Counted from the stretch's first letter, positions 26,732 to 35,177 are shown. The stretch: 64,000 bases of DNA from Myroides oncorhynchi (GCF_020905415.1 NZ_JAJJMP010000001.1:2615501-2679500), one strand, 5' to 3'. The notes: a model not told the origin generated them from the letters alone. Numbers and translations are program-made.

Positions 26732-26772
26732 GCAAGCGACTAGGGCTCTGCCCAAGTCCCGCTTGCTTTTTT
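26732..26772. other. Long imperfect hairpin, oriT or bidirectional terminator
   Basis: GCAAGCGACT-A-GGGC (26732-26746), loop TCT, then GCCC-A-AGTC and CGCTTGC (26750-26766) give a stem of about 15 pairs with small bulges, flanked by A5 and T6 tracts. By sequence it could end transcription, but its place beside the mobilization genes and palindromes also fits an oriT hairpin. The remaining stretch to 27001 holds no gene. Confidence 0.5.
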
Positions 26773-27001
26773 CAAAACCATATATTACTGTAAAAGTAAA
26801 GAGTAGTTATATGTTACTCTTTTAATACTTCCTAAAGCAAAGTAAATCAATATGATTGAAAATATTGTAAGACATGTTTAGCCAAATAGAACCTTTAAAA
26901 TTTAATAAAGAAAGAGCATAGGATAATTAATCCTTTGGAAGAATATATTATCCAATAAAATCCGAACAACTTGCAATTGAATAACTTAAAAATCAAGCAT
27001 T

Positions 27002-28726
27002 ATGTCATCAACTAAAAACCTCATTTCAAGTTCAAGTATTCATAAGGATGTTAAAGATAACCTTAGTGAATTTATATCTAATCAAGATAATTGGATATAC
27101 TATGTGTTTCATGCGCAAGCTAACATATTAAATCTTCCAACAATAACAATTATAGGGGAAGGTAAAGTTATGGACGAATTAATAAATCAAGATTGGGTTA
27201 ACAATAGTATTGAATTATACAATATCATTATTAACGTAATTGAAATGGACCAAATAATCGTTAACAAAAAAACACCTCACAATATTTATTATAATTTAAA
27301 TTGTCAATGGGATCAATTAATTTTTTATAATGATGACTTTTATGATGAAGAGATAGCATATTTTCAAAATAACGGAGAAAAAAAATTTCTCAAAAAAACA
27401 AGAAGATGGTTAAAACAAAAGGAAGAAGCTTATACTAAGTCGCTTGTATCTTATACTAATAACGAAGAAAAAGATAGTGCCAATTTTGTTTTTACACTAA
27501 AACGACTGCAACAGTTATTAGAAGAAATAATAACTGACTTTAAAGTTATATTTCATCCTATGGAGGGTTTCTTGAAAAGCTATACTACAGAGCAAGTGCT
27601 ATCATTTCTAGTGGCACACTCAAATACAGTCAAAAACAAATTCGATAGAGATACTACTATTCTCAGTATAGATTTTTATGATTTAACAAAATCACCTCTA
27701 TCAATTAAATATTTATTATCTATACTAAACTATCAGTCATCTACTATAGAAGAAGATATATATGACATAAAACTATTAATTAACAATCTAGGTTTATTTG
27801 CAGAAGCATTATCAACAGATTTTAATAGTGATTATTCGGATATATTTAAACAACGTGTTAAGCAATTAGAAACTCACATTATAATAGAAAAAGCTAAAAC
27901 TAGTGTAGAATCATGGGAAGATATTCTAGAGAATCAAGTAAAAGAAGCTCTTAAAACCTTTTATAAGCCTAAATCTGTTTTTCTACTTTCAAAGAAATAC
28001 TTTAATATTCCACTAACTGATTTAAAGTATGAAAAAGGAATCCATTTGTTTATTGTAGTATTAACTCAAAAAAGAAATTATCAGGAAATCAGGCAGTTTA
28101 GTAATTTAATTACTAAACAAACTAGTGGAAAAGTTAAAGTTTCTGTACTACTCCAAAAAGCAAATAATTGGACAAGAAACATTCCTGAGTTTTTAGAGTT
28201 TTATGAAAAACATTTCACTAATGTAAACTTATTTTATGGTAATTCAATTTATATAAGCTATGACAAGGACGAAGATATTATAGCTTATAATAAAAATAGA
28301 TATACTCAAGAATGTTTCGAATCACTTAATCGAGCTTATTTAAATATTAAAGAAAATAGTGATGAAAGATTCTGTGAAGCACAAGCAATGCTGTATCATT
28401 TTGTTATACAACAATCACTTCTACTACTTGTTTATAAAAAACTTGACCTGATTCCCAATATTATTAATCTAAGTTATTTATGGGATTTAATTCAATGGTG
28501 CTATCCTTCTATTTATAAAGACATCAGCGATTTACCCACAGTAAGGAAAGTTCTATTTAATAAAGACTGTTTTATAAAATATTATCCTAAACCAAATGAA
28601 TTTATAGTAGATTGTACGCTAGAGGATATTAAAGAATTGGACTCCTTTTGTGATATGATATACTCATTTACAAAAGAAGAGTTAAAAGATAGTTCGTTGT
28701 CAATCGTACCCCAATTGTATAAGTGA
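27002..28726 (+). CDS. Large protein with C-terminal HEPN-like helices
   Basis: The whole protein is not recognised. The C-terminal part (about 430-560), AQAMLYHFVIQQSLLLLVY followed by LSYLWDLIQWCYPS, follows the Bacteroidota HEPN pattern (residue block LHQAxExxLxxLL, then HNL-like). The N-terminal 300 residues are helical and the middle (about 340-420) mixed. No classic R-x4-6-H motif is seen in the C-terminal region, so it may not be an RNase. It is the first of two plus-strand genes divergent from the mobilization genes and faces the XRE regulator downstream. Codon use is typical for the island. It may be part of a two-gene defence or regulatory module. Confidence 0.45.
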   Translation: MSSTKNLISSSSIHKDVKDNLSEFISNQDNWIYYVFHAQANILNLPTITIIGEGKVMDELINQDWVNNSIELYNIIINVIEMDQIIVNKKTPHNIYYNLNCQWDQLIFYNDDFYDEEIAYFQNNGEKKFLKKTRRWLKQKEEAYTKSLVSYTNNEEKDSANFVFTLKRLQQLLEEIITDFKVIFHPMEGFLKSYTTEQVLSFLVAHSNTVKNKFDRDTTILSIDFYDLTKSPLSIKYLLSILNYQSSTIEEDIYDIKLLINNLGLFAEALSTDFNSDYSDIFKQRVKQLETHIIIEKAKTSVESWEDILENQVKEALKTFYKPKSVFLLSKKYFNIPLTDLKYEKGIHLFIVVLTQKRNYQEIRQFSNLITKQTSGKVKVSVLLQKANNWTRNIPEFLEFYEKHFTNVNLFYGNSIYISYDKDEDIIAYNKNRYTQECFESLNRAYLNIKENSDERFCEAQAMLYHFVIQQSLLLLVYKKLDLIPNIINLSYLWDLIQWCYPSIYKDISDLPTVRKVLFNKDCFIKYYPKPNEFIVDCTLEDIKELDSFCDMIYSFTKEELKDSSLSIVPQLYK

Positions 28727-28754
28727 ATGTGTAATCCTTAAAAAAACTACAATT

Positions 28755-29324
28755 ATGAAAAAAGAAACTATTTCCTTAGAAGGACATCTATGGTACGTAA
28801 AAGATCTTAAAACTCCGCATAGTCTACTTAAAGCAGTTTTTTCCTATACTAATCCCTCTGAATTAAGAACAGATTTTAATGAGTTAATGTACTATGTAAA
28901 TAGCTTAGCTATATGTATGAGTAGAACTCCTGCAAAAACTTTAGAAGTATATAGCTTTCTTCGGTCAATTATTCGGGTGAGTTATAAAATGTATTGTAAA
29001 CCAAAAAAGTATCATGTACAATTACCTTTAACACCTTTAGATAATACTAATTTTCATCTTTTTATTGGTAATCTATTATATGATGAATATTTAAATCCTT
29101 ATCTGACATTTAAAAATGTATTTGAAAAGCAATCCTATAAAGAAATAGAAATTGATTTATATCAAATTATTCAATATGCAATAGGTAGTTTTTCAGATGA
29201 TCCACCACCAAAAAGCTTGAGTGCGACTTTTATAACCGTAAATAAATTACTTGATGCTTGTTGGTTAATACATAAACGAGATTATCTTAAAGATTCTGAG
29301 AGGTTATTAACCACAATGATTTAA
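28755..29324 (+). CDS. Small hypothetical partner of the HEPN-like protein
   Basis: 189 aa, no family recognised. It is soluble, helical with an aromatic and basic middle part (YKMYCKPKKYHVQL), and has no signal peptide. It starts 28 nt after the HEPN-like gene and so shares its transcript; a terminator follows at 29461. Gene pairs of this kind, a large HEPN-like protein and a small partner, can be toxin-antitoxin pairs. No sequence motif proves this. Confidence 0.5.
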   Translation: MKKETISLEGHLWYVKDLKTPHSLLKAVFSYTNPSELRTDFNELMYYVNSLAICMSRTPAKTLEVYSFLRSIIRVSYKMYCKPKKYHVQLPLTPLDNTNFHLFIGNLLYDEYLNPYLTFKNVFEKQSYKEIEIDLYQIIQYAIGSFSDDPPPKSLSATFITVNKLLDACWLIHKRDYLKDSERLLTTMI

Positions 29325-29460
29325 CGTTAGAATTATCGAGATGTGTCTTTGTCCTTACAAATTGAAAATTTTCCAGTATCAAAGACCACTCTTTTTTCTC
29401 CCGAAGGTCGCAAAATTGGTAAGATGATGAGAGTATTAATTATGACAACATAAGAAGTAA

Positions 29461-29509
29461 AAACAAGCTAGATCAAACCCAATTTTGAACTCTAGCTTGT
29501 TTTGTTTTT
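29461..29509 (+). terminator. Terminator of the HEPN-like gene pair
   Basis: AAACAAGCTAGA (29461-29472) pairs perfectly with TCTAGCTTGTTT (29491-29502), followed by a T-rich tract. It lies 137 nt after the second gene. The stretch 29325-29460 between has no gene. Confidence 0.8.
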
Positions 29510-29521
29510 ACAAGTTACAAA

Positions 29522-29549
29522 AAAAAGCCTAACCATAAGGTTAAGCTTT
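29522..29549 (-). terminator. Terminator of the XRE regulator gene
   Basis: On the minus strand AGCTTAACC and GGTTAGGCT pair with one mismatch and are followed by seven T. It sits 8 nt behind the stop at 29557. Confidence 0.7.
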
Positions 29550-29556
29550 CATGTTT

Positions 29557-29973
29557 CTATTTATTTTGAATCAACTTTTCCAAACGATTCATCATCTCAT
29601 CTTTCTCTTTAAGCATACGCTCATACAAAGCAATCTTTTCTTCGTGAAGTTGAACAATCTTATCTACAGGATTAATTGTAGCATTATTGATATACAAAGC
29701 ATGCATTACTGCATTGTCATTATTTGTTATTGTGTTATTGATAATATTAATCGCCTGCTGTTCATCAAAACTTTCAATTGCTTCCACTGGTATCTTAAGT
29801 ACTTTAGATATTTGTTGTAGCAGTGAATTATCAATTACTTCTTTCTGTTCCAATATTGATATCTTCTTTTGATTCCAATCTTCTCCCAAATCAAAAGCAA
29901 GAACCTCTTGTTTGATTCCAAGCATCTCTCTAAAACGCTTTACATTTCTACCTTGGTGTATTTTATGTTCCAT
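29557..29973 (-). CDS. XRE-family HTH regulator
   Basis: A Cro/CI-type helix-turn-helix lies at about 9-66: RNVKRFREMLGIKQEVLAFD, then LGEDWNQKKISILEQKE and LLQQISKVLKIPVEAI, all standard for the Flavobacteriia type. The C-terminal part (about 95-138) is a coiled coil of E and K heptads, likely for dimer or tetramer formation. Length 138 aa is usual. It sits between the HEPN-like pair and the excisionase-like gene. It probably controls island excision, mobilization or the defence genes; which one is not known. Confidence 0.8.
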   Translation of the reverse strand: MEHKIHQGRNVKRFREMLGIKQEVLAFDLGEDWNQKKISILEQKEVIDNSLLQQISKVLKIPVEAIESFDEQQAINIINNTITNNDNAVMHALYINNATINPVDKIVQLHEEKIALYERMLKEKDEMMNRLEKLIQNK

Positions 29974-30189
29974 AATTAATAGCTGAATTTAAGAAGGCTC
30001 AAAGATAAAGCCATTGATTTAAAAGATTGAATCGTAAAGTTAGAAAATTATTCGGTATGATATCCCTATATGAGAATATTATAGTTGTTTTGTTGGTATA
30101 ACAAAGCCAATTACTCTTTTTACCTTCCAACTCTGCTAATCTATTTATAGCATCCTTAGCTTAGTAGTTTAACCTAAAAAACAACTACT

Positions 30190-30444
30190 ATGGACAATCA
30201 GATCACAAAAGAAGATTTAAGACTGTTTAGCCAAACAATCATTAGCACATTAAAAGAGTTCTTAAACAAGAAAACAAGTGAGTTATCACTTGATTGGGTG
30301 AAAGCAAAAGTAGCAAGACAGTTGCTAAGTATCTCACCAGCATCATTACAAACACTTCGCATTAGCGGTAAATTGCAATACCGAAAGGTTCTTGGTTCGT
30401 ATTATTACAATAGACAAGATATAGAGAATCTTTTTAAGGAGTAG
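30190..30444 (+). CDS. Helix-turn-helix (HTH_17, excisionase-like) protein
   Basis: 84-residue protein of the MerR/excisionase-like HTH_17 type, with WVKAKVARQLLSISPASLQT, LRISGKLQYRKVLGSYYYNR and QDIENLF. These small genes sit next to integrases in many Bacteroidota ICEs and mobilizable elements and act as excision factors or regulators. The N-terminal 35 residues are a helical extension. The integrase lies 270 nt further on, on the other strand. Confidence 0.8.
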   Translation: MDNQITKEDLRLFSQTIISTLKEFLNKKTSELSLDWVKAKVARQLLSISPASLQTLRISGKLQYRKVLGSYYYNRQDIENLFKE

Positions 30445-30715
30445 ATAAAGCACTATCATCTGCAATAACGCTAATGGATGCTGAGATACCCAATGTTTAA
30501 ACCTTTACGCTTGTTCTCGGAATTATTCGACATGCTTTTGTAAAAAAGCAATGGGGAATAATCCGAATAAATCGGCGGGGAATGGACGAAACAAACGCAG
30601 ACCATTGACCTATCTACTAATGAATAAATATACTCCCTTGTATCACCCTGACTGTATAGAACAGTTGAATTATTGCATAAAAGCCTATGATTGTACAAGG
30701 GAGTAAATTTATCTT

Positions 30716-32038
30716 TTAAACCAACTTCATTATAAAGTTGGTTAGCTGATTTATTTTGTCTTGGTTTAAATCTAATGTTCTTAGTCCATCTATTAAACCA
30801 CTGTATTTATCAGAATCATTAGAAGGCTTCTTTTCTAACTTACCTTTTAATATCTGCATTTCATTCTTGATTGCTTCCTCTTCCGTTAAAGCGTATTCCT
30901 CTGTTTGTTTAACAGAGTGATGTCCTAACATTTCTTTGACCACGTGAATAGGTACTCCATTAGCAAGAGTTACCGTACTTCCAAAAGTTCGCCTTGCTTT
31001 GTGAGTATTTAAATCACTGATTTCACATATAGATGCAATTTCATTTAAGTACTCATTCATCTTTTGATTAGAGCGAACAGGCAGTACTATATCTTTACCG
31101 GTACAATCGGGATGATTATCGTACTTCTCCATTATCTCCACAGCTTTAGGAAGTAGAGGTATAGTGATATTAGCATCCGTTTTTTGTCTATTGGTTCTTA
31201 TCCAAAAATTACCTTCTTCATCTTTAGTTATATCGCTCTTCTTCAATTGAAATACATCAATATAAGCCAATCCAGTGTAACACTGAAATACAAATACATC
31301 TCTTACAATACTCAGTCTCTCGCTATTAAACTCTTTGTTTTCTAAAATAGCTAACTCAGTTTTAGACAAAGGTCTTTTATTGAGCTTTGTTTTCTTGGGC
31401 TTGTACTGTAAAAAGGGGTTAGAAGAAATAATTCCCTTGGCAAGTGCTCTAAGAACAATCTTTTTAAAGTTTGAGATATACTTTATCGCTGTATTGTTAG
31501 AACACGCTCTAACGGTCTTTAAATAGTGTTCATAACCAATGATGAACTCGTGATTAAGTTCTCTGAATTCAATATCATCTTTGTTGTAAACGTTTTTGAT
31601 AAACTCACCGACATGCGATCTTGCTGTTACATACCTTTCGTGTGTTCCAATAGCGTACTCTTTAGGTACAAGCTTAAACATTTCATCATTGTGCTTTTGG
31701 AACTCCTCTAAGACTCTTGAACGGTCAGTTCCTTTTCCTTGCGCATAATCCATTAATAGAGAAGCTGTAATAGGAACATTTTTACTTAGGAGTTCTAATT
31801 TGTACTTGGTAATTCTAGAGATGATTGTATCTAATAGATAATTAAGTGTCTTGGCATCTTCTTTAACACCATTGGCACGACCTGCTTTTTGGTTCCATCT
31901 TTTGATGTCCCATTTCTGATTTAAGGAAAACTCTTTGCGATTTCCATCTACTGTAATTCTTAGGTAAAGACCTCTTAAATTACTTTTCTCTCTATCGGCT
32001 TTGAGAAAGAAATTGAGTGATAAAGTTTTTTCTAACAT
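30716..32038 (-). CDS. Tyrosine-type site-specific integrase
   Basis: This tyrosine recombinase (440 aa) likely integrates and excises the island at the tRNA-Ser gene. It has an Arm-DNA-binding domain near the N-terminus (about 1-90, YLRITVDGNRKEFS), a core-binding domain (about 105-200, SAM-like) and the catalytic domain. The region CYTGLAYIDVFQL stands where other recombinases have TGLR, so the first catalytic Arg is replaced by Ala, as in many Bacteroidota integrases. HKARRTFGS and GHHSVKQTEEYA give the rest of the box, with Arg, His and the nucleophile Tyr in EEYA. The gene starts 275 nt from the tRNA, with repeats between. Confidence 0.9.
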   Translation of the reverse strand: MLEKTLSLNFFLKADREKSNLRGLYLRITVDGNRKEFSLNQKWDIKRWNQKAGRANGVKEDAKTLNYLLDTIISRITKYKLELLSKNVPITASLLMDYAQGKGTDRSRVLEEFQKHNDEMFKLVPKEYAIGTHERYVTARSHVGEFIKNVYNKDDIEFRELNHEFIIGYEHYLKTVRACSNNTAIKYISNFKKIVLRALAKGIISSNPFLQYKPKKTKLNKRPLSKTELAILENKEFNSERLSIVRDVFVFQCYTGLAYIDVFQLKKSDITKDEEGNFWIRTNRQKTDANITIPLLPKAVEIMEKYDNHPDCTGKDIVLPVRSNQKMNEYLNEIASICEISDLNTHKARRTFGSTVTLANGVPIHVVKEMLGHHSVKQTEEYALTEEEAIKNEMQILKGKLEKKPSNDSDKYSGLIDGLRTLDLNQDKINQLTNFIMKLV

Positions 32039-32110
32039 AATTCAACTGTTTTTAATTATTTAATAAATGTCGAATTAAAACGTTCCAATATCACAATCTA
32101 AAACTCTGTG

Positions 32111-32190
32111 GCACCTTTTGGCGTCTGGGTTTGCTCTCCTAAAAGGTGCACAAAATTTCAAATTTATTTTGTGCACCTAATTAGCCGTAA
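32111..32190. repeat. Dispersed GTGC-hairpin repeats, tandem palindromes at right island end
   Basis: GCACCTTTT (32112-32120) pairs with AAAAGGTGC (32141-32149), and GGTGCACAAAAT (32145-32156) pairs perfectly with ATTTTGTGCACC (32166-32177). TAATTAGCCGTAA follows. The second is copied in part at 10878 and 13730. Lying between integrase and attachment site, they may be arm-type binding sites. Confidence 0.55.
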
Positions 32191-32308
32191 TTTTTTGAGC
32201 ACTTTTGAATAAAATGCGATATGGCTAAAAAAGAAAAAACCTATAATTCATTGAGAATCATAGGTTTTATGTGCTTTTGATGACTTTTGAAAAGTTATCT
32301 TTTATAAA

Positions 32309-32325
32309 TCAGCGGAGGAAGAGGG
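32309..32325. repeat. Right attachment-site repeat in tRNA-Ser 3' end
   Basis: TCAGCGGAGGAAGAGGG, identical to 13677-13693. It overlaps the 3' end (acceptor and start of the T-arm) of tRNA-Ser on the minus strand. An element that integrates here keeps the tRNA whole. Confidence 0.85.
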
Positions 32326-32397
32326 ATTCGAACCCCCGGACCTGTTACAGTCAACAGTTTTCAAGACTGCCGCAATCGACCACTCTGCCATTCCTCC
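32313..32397 (-). tRNA. tRNA-Ser(UGA), island attachment target
   Basis: 85-nt tRNA with a long variable arm. The acceptor GGAGGAA pairs with TTCCTCC, and the T-arm contains GGTTCGAATCC. The anticodon loop CTTGAAA sits on a CAGT/ACTG stem with anticodon TGA. It is identical to the gene at 45785-45869. Its usual terminator is missing behind it and lies at 13646 instead. An upstream stretch (ATGCGAGTGC-like, GCAAATATACAGCAAATACT) is shared with the second copy. Confidence 0.95.
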
Positions 32398-32609
32398 TTT
32401 TGGTCTTGCTTTACTTCTGTATTGCGAGTGCAAATATACAGCAAATACTGGGCTTTGCAAGTGGTTTTGTGTAAAAGTAATAAAGTTTTTTACTCTTTAT
32501 TTATAACTTGTTTGTTTTGAGTGAGTAAAGTTCTTGTGAATTTTAAGAAAATCTATGATAATCGTGAATAAAGTAAGTAAAGAACATTTATAGTATCTGT
32601 TTTATGCCT

Positions 32610-32617
32610 TAAATTTG
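32610..32617 (+). promoter_or_regulatory. Minus-7 element of the Crp-type regulator gene
   Basis: TAAATTTG fits TAnnTTTG, 39 nt before the ATG at 32657. No TTG was found at a good minus-33 distance. Confidence 0.45.
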
Positions 32618-32656
32618 CAGTAAATGCAGAGTTAAGGATATATAAATACGTGTAAA

Positions 32657-33235
32657 ATGCTTTTAGAGAAATTACTTGCTGAGTTTGATACAGATATATC
32701 AGTGTTCTCTACTGAGCAAATCGCTCTGTTTGATACTTATTTTGAAGCAAGTAATGTGAAGAAGGGTGATTTTCTGATAAGAGAAGGAGAGGTAGAGTTG
32801 TATAGCTATTTTATCTATGAGGGGATATTTAGATGTTGGACTTTAAATCCCAATGGAGAGGAGCAGACCTTTTGGTTTTGCAAGGAGGGGACTTTCTCGA
32901 TGTCTAATATCTCATTTACTTTACAAGAAAGAGCTAATTTCTCAGTACAGGCTGTTACAGATACTATCGTTTATAAAATACACAAAGATAAGATAGATGA
33001 ATTATATAGCGTTATACCCCATCTAAAATTAGTATTTGGCGGTTTGACTGCTATACTCCTCAATCGTTTGTTACAACGCAATATTGATGTGATCAAATAT
33101 TCTCCTGAAGAGTATTATTTGAAGTTGATAGATGAGTATGGAGCCGCTATTAATTATATTCCTTTAAAGGATATTGCATCTTATCTAGGGATTACTCCTC
33201 AGGCATTAAGTCGCATTCGCAAGCGTATTTTTTAA
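32657..33235 (+). CDS. Crp/Fnr-family transcription regulator
   Basis: 192 aa. A cyclic-nucleotide-binding-like beta domain (about 20-115) has VKKGDFLIREGEVELYSYFI and FRCWTLNPNGEEQTF. A helical dimer interface follows, then the winged HTH, with LKDIASYLGITPQALSRIRKR at the very C-terminus. This is the typical short HTH of Bacteroidota. Lack of the cAMP-binding Arg in place of the usual RxA box is likely, so the ligand is unknown. The downstream GNAT gene is 59 nt away and may share its transcript. Confidence 0.85.
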   Translation: MLLEKLLAEFDTDISVFSTEQIALFDTYFEASNVKKGDFLIREGEVELYSYFIYEGIFRCWTLNPNGEEQTFWFCKEGTFSMSNISFTLQERANFSVQAVTDTIVYKIHKDKIDELYSVIPHLKLVFGGLTAILLNRLLQRNIDVIKYSPEEYYLKLIDEYGAAINYIPLKDIASYLGITPQALSRIRKRIF

Positions 33236-33294
33236 CCCAGGTTCAGTGGAAAGAAAAGCAATGTGGGGAACTTTGCCTTACTAAATTTAATATT

Positions 33295-33720
33295 ATGATT
33301 AGAAGAGTTAAGATTAATGAATATCCTAGATTAGAAGAAGTTTGGGACAGTGCAGTAAGTAATACACATCACTTTCTAGCGAAAGAGGACTTTGAGTACT
33401 TTAAGAAGAATATTTCAAACTATTTTGAATTCGTCGAACTGTATGTGCATATAAATAGCGCTGAGCAAATAACAGGATTTATAGGTATTGCAGATGATAA
33501 TTTGGAAATGTTATTTATTCACAATGATTTTAGAGGAAGTGGGTTAGGCAAATTATTGCTTAACTATGCTATAGATAGATTACATATTTTAAAAGTTGAT
33601 GTCAATGAACAGAATCATCAGGCAGTAGGCTTTTATGAACATATGGGGTTCAAATTATTAAATAGATCTGAAACAGATGGACAAGGTAAGCCTTATCCTA
33701 TCTTACATTTAGGCTTGTGA
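33295..33720 (+). CDS. GNAT-family N-acetyltransferase
   Basis: 141 aa. The acetyl-CoA loop is FRGSGLGKLLLNYAID (about 79-94, R-G-x-G-x-G/A), followed by VDVNEQNHQAVGFYEHMGFK, the usual end of GNAT folds. The start, MIRRVKINEYPRLEEVWDSA, is standard. Substrate unknown. It follows the Crp-type gene by 59 nt; the next 320 nt hold no gene apart from the promoter of the histone-like gene. Confidence 0.85.
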   Translation: MIRRVKINEYPRLEEVWDSAVSNTHHFLAKEDFEYFKKNISNYFEFVELYVHINSAEQITGFIGIADDNLEMLFIHNDFRGSGLGKLLLNYAIDRLHILKVDVNEQNHQAVGFYEHMGFKLLNRSETDGQGKPYPILHLGL

Positions 33721-34009
33721 TTATTTCTGTTTGTGAGGAATGAGAAATGCTTTTTTGTATAAAAAACACTATGTTTTAGGGCTTAAATCTATAATTTCGC
33801 CATTATTTTGAGCAGTATTTGTTCACTTTTTTAGCTAAGAGTAGTAATGACGGTGCATTCAACTGTTTTAGGTTAAGGGTATTGAATGTGAGTGAATTAG
33901 GTTTGTGTTGGAAAATAAAATGTAGAAAAACCTAAATAGGATGCATCAAAACAGAGGAGTAAAATGATAAAAAAGTCAGTAAATACTGTGTATATGTGAG
34001 ATTATATTC

Positions 34010-34017
34010 TATTTTTG
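34010..34017 (+). promoter_or_regulatory. Minus-7 element of the histone H1-like gene
   Basis: TATTTTTG fits TAnnTTTG and lies 29 nt before the ATG at 34047. Confidence 0.5.
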
Positions 34018-34046
34018 TAATACATATTTAAAATGTAAAAATTACC

Positions 34047-34223
34047 ATGAAAGAATTAATTGAAAAAATCAACGCTGAATTTGAAGCGTTCAAACAAGAT
34101 TCAGCTTTACAATCAGAAAACGGAAACAAAGCTGCAGGTACTAGAGCTCGTAAAGCTTCTTTATCTATCGAGAAACTTTTAAAAGAGTTTAGAAAAGCTT
34201 CATTAGACGCTTCAAAACAATAA
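34047..34223 (+). CDS. Histone H1-like (Hc1) DNA-binding protein
   Basis: 58 aa: KELIEKINAEFEAFKQDSAL then GTRARKASLSIEKLLKEFRK. This is the Hc1-like family (PF07432), a small basic chromatin-type protein conserved in Flavobacteriia and elsewhere in Bacteroidota. It likely binds DNA in the nucleoid. The gene is short, with its own promoter and a strong terminator directly behind, so it is probably well expressed. Confidence 0.85.
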   Translation: MKELIEKINAEFEAFKQDSALQSENGNKAAGTRARKASLSIEKLLKEFRKASLDASKQ

Positions 34224-34227
34224 TAAT

Positions 34228-34262
34228 AAAAAGCTCCTACCGAATAAGTAGGAGCTTTTTAT
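34228..34262 (+). terminator. Terminator of the histone H1-like gene
   Basis: A 13-bp perfect stem (34228-34240 with 34248-34260) with loop CGAATAA and following T tract. Confidence 0.9.
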
Positions 34263-34297
34263 TATTCCTTATTTTTGCATGGTTCAAATCGGATCTT

Positions 34298-34948
34298 ATG
34301 CAATATTTTATCATTGGAGATATACACGGTTGTTACCACACATTTTGTTCTCTTTTAGAACAGTGGGATTCTCAGACAGAACACCTGATTCTAGTAGGAG
34401 ACCTTATTGATAGAGGAAATTATAGTTGGTTAGTCATCAATAAATGTTGTGCTTTATTAGCAGAGCCATCTGTATCTGTCACTATTCTTAAAGGTAATCA
34501 CGAAGCTGAATTAATCCAATATATCCACGATGGACATCACGATGTATGGACTTCGCAGTGTGGATTAGCTACTTTAGCAGACTTTGAGAAGTATAAGGTT
34601 GACTTATCTGAATTATTACCTTGGTTAGAGAATCTTCCCCTTAAGTATGAGACTCCCTTATTTATTGTCACACACGCAGGAATATCTGATACGATTAATC
34701 CATATGATGAGTCTAATTGGGATGGAATATTATGGACACGTAAGCCATTAGCCAATCTTCGTAAACTGCAAGTGCACGGACATACTCCTTTAAAACAAAA
34801 CTATCCTCAATATACTCTAGATAGTAATTCGTATAATATAGATACAGGTGCTTATTATGGATATGGCTTGACAGGGATTAAACTAAGCTTTAATGCTGAT
34901 ATATTAGAGATTATCACTATTTCTACTGACAGCAGGGATATAGAATGA
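34298..34948 (+). CDS. Metallophosphoesterase (PPP-family serine/threonine phosphatase-like)
   Basis: 216 aa. Metal-binding motifs are all seen: GDIHG (7-11), GDLIDRG (34-40), GNHE (about 68-71), and histidines in THAGIS and VHGHTP near the C-terminal half. Relatives (PrpA/PrpB, lambda phosphatase) are bacterial protein phosphatases or nucleotide phosphatases. A TATTTTTG minus-7 element lies at 34270, 21 nt before the ATG. It stands alone. Which substrate is cut is not known. Confidence 0.9.
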   Translation: MQYFIIGDIHGCYHTFCSLLEQWDSQTEHLILVGDLIDRGNYSWLVINKCCALLAEPSVSVTILKGNHEAELIQYIHDGHHDVWTSQCGLATLADFEKYKVDLSELLPWLENLPLKYETPLFIVTHAGISDTINPYDESNWDGILWTRKPLANLRKLQVHGHTPLKQNYPQYTLDSNSYNIDTGAYYGYGLTGIKLSFNADILEIITISTDSRDIE

Positions 34949-35120
34949 GTAGTGAATTTGATTTAGCGAAGGACTGTGAATAATGCCCTTAGTTTAAACT
35001 AATTGGGGAGGGGGAAAAATAATGAGAATAGTAGTTGTAAAAGTAAATAAATCCAGAATCAAGGTTATTAAAATAATACAAAGTAATTCTACTTTATAGC
35101 TCTTTCATTAGCTCCTCAAC

Positions 35121-35177
35121 CATACTACAGTATGCTTTAGTCACTATTTCAGACCTATTTTGTATAACTGCTTTTCG
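35121..35177. repeat. Dispersed repeat with CATACT..AGTATG palindrome, copy 1
   Basis: CATACTACAGTATG then GCTTTAGTCACTATTTC and ATTTTGTATAA. A matching copy starts at 58359. No gene in the spacer 34949-35315 apart from this repeat and the promoter of the next gene. Confidence 0.5.

Larger units (their letters stand above)
13677..32325. mobile_element. Integrative mobilizable defence island in tRNA-Ser(UGA)
   Basis: Seen directly: 17-bp direct repeats at both ends, the right one being the 3' end of tRNA-Ser; a tyrosine integrase next to that end; BtgA/BtgB mobilization genes; and the tRNA's usual terminator displaced to the left end. Conjugation (tra) genes are absent, so the element would need a helper to transfer. 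Cargo: AAA ATPase, IS66-interrupted DUF4145 gene, CBASS operon, HEPN proteins. The boundaries are inferred from the repeats; integration into tRNA 3' ends is well-known behaviour of tyrosine-integrase elements. Confidence 0.85.

Noticed and set aside
30471..30698. 75-codon open frame on the minus strand between HTH gene and integrase
   Set aside because: No protein-like pattern, no ribosome site or family resemblance; likely chance.
13677..32325. Prophage as the nature of the island
   Set aside because: No capsid, terminase, tail or lysis genes; mobilization genes and integrase fit a mobilizable element better.
32271..32474. 67-codon open frame over the other tRNA-Ser
   Set aside because: Shadow of the tRNA on the opposite strand.
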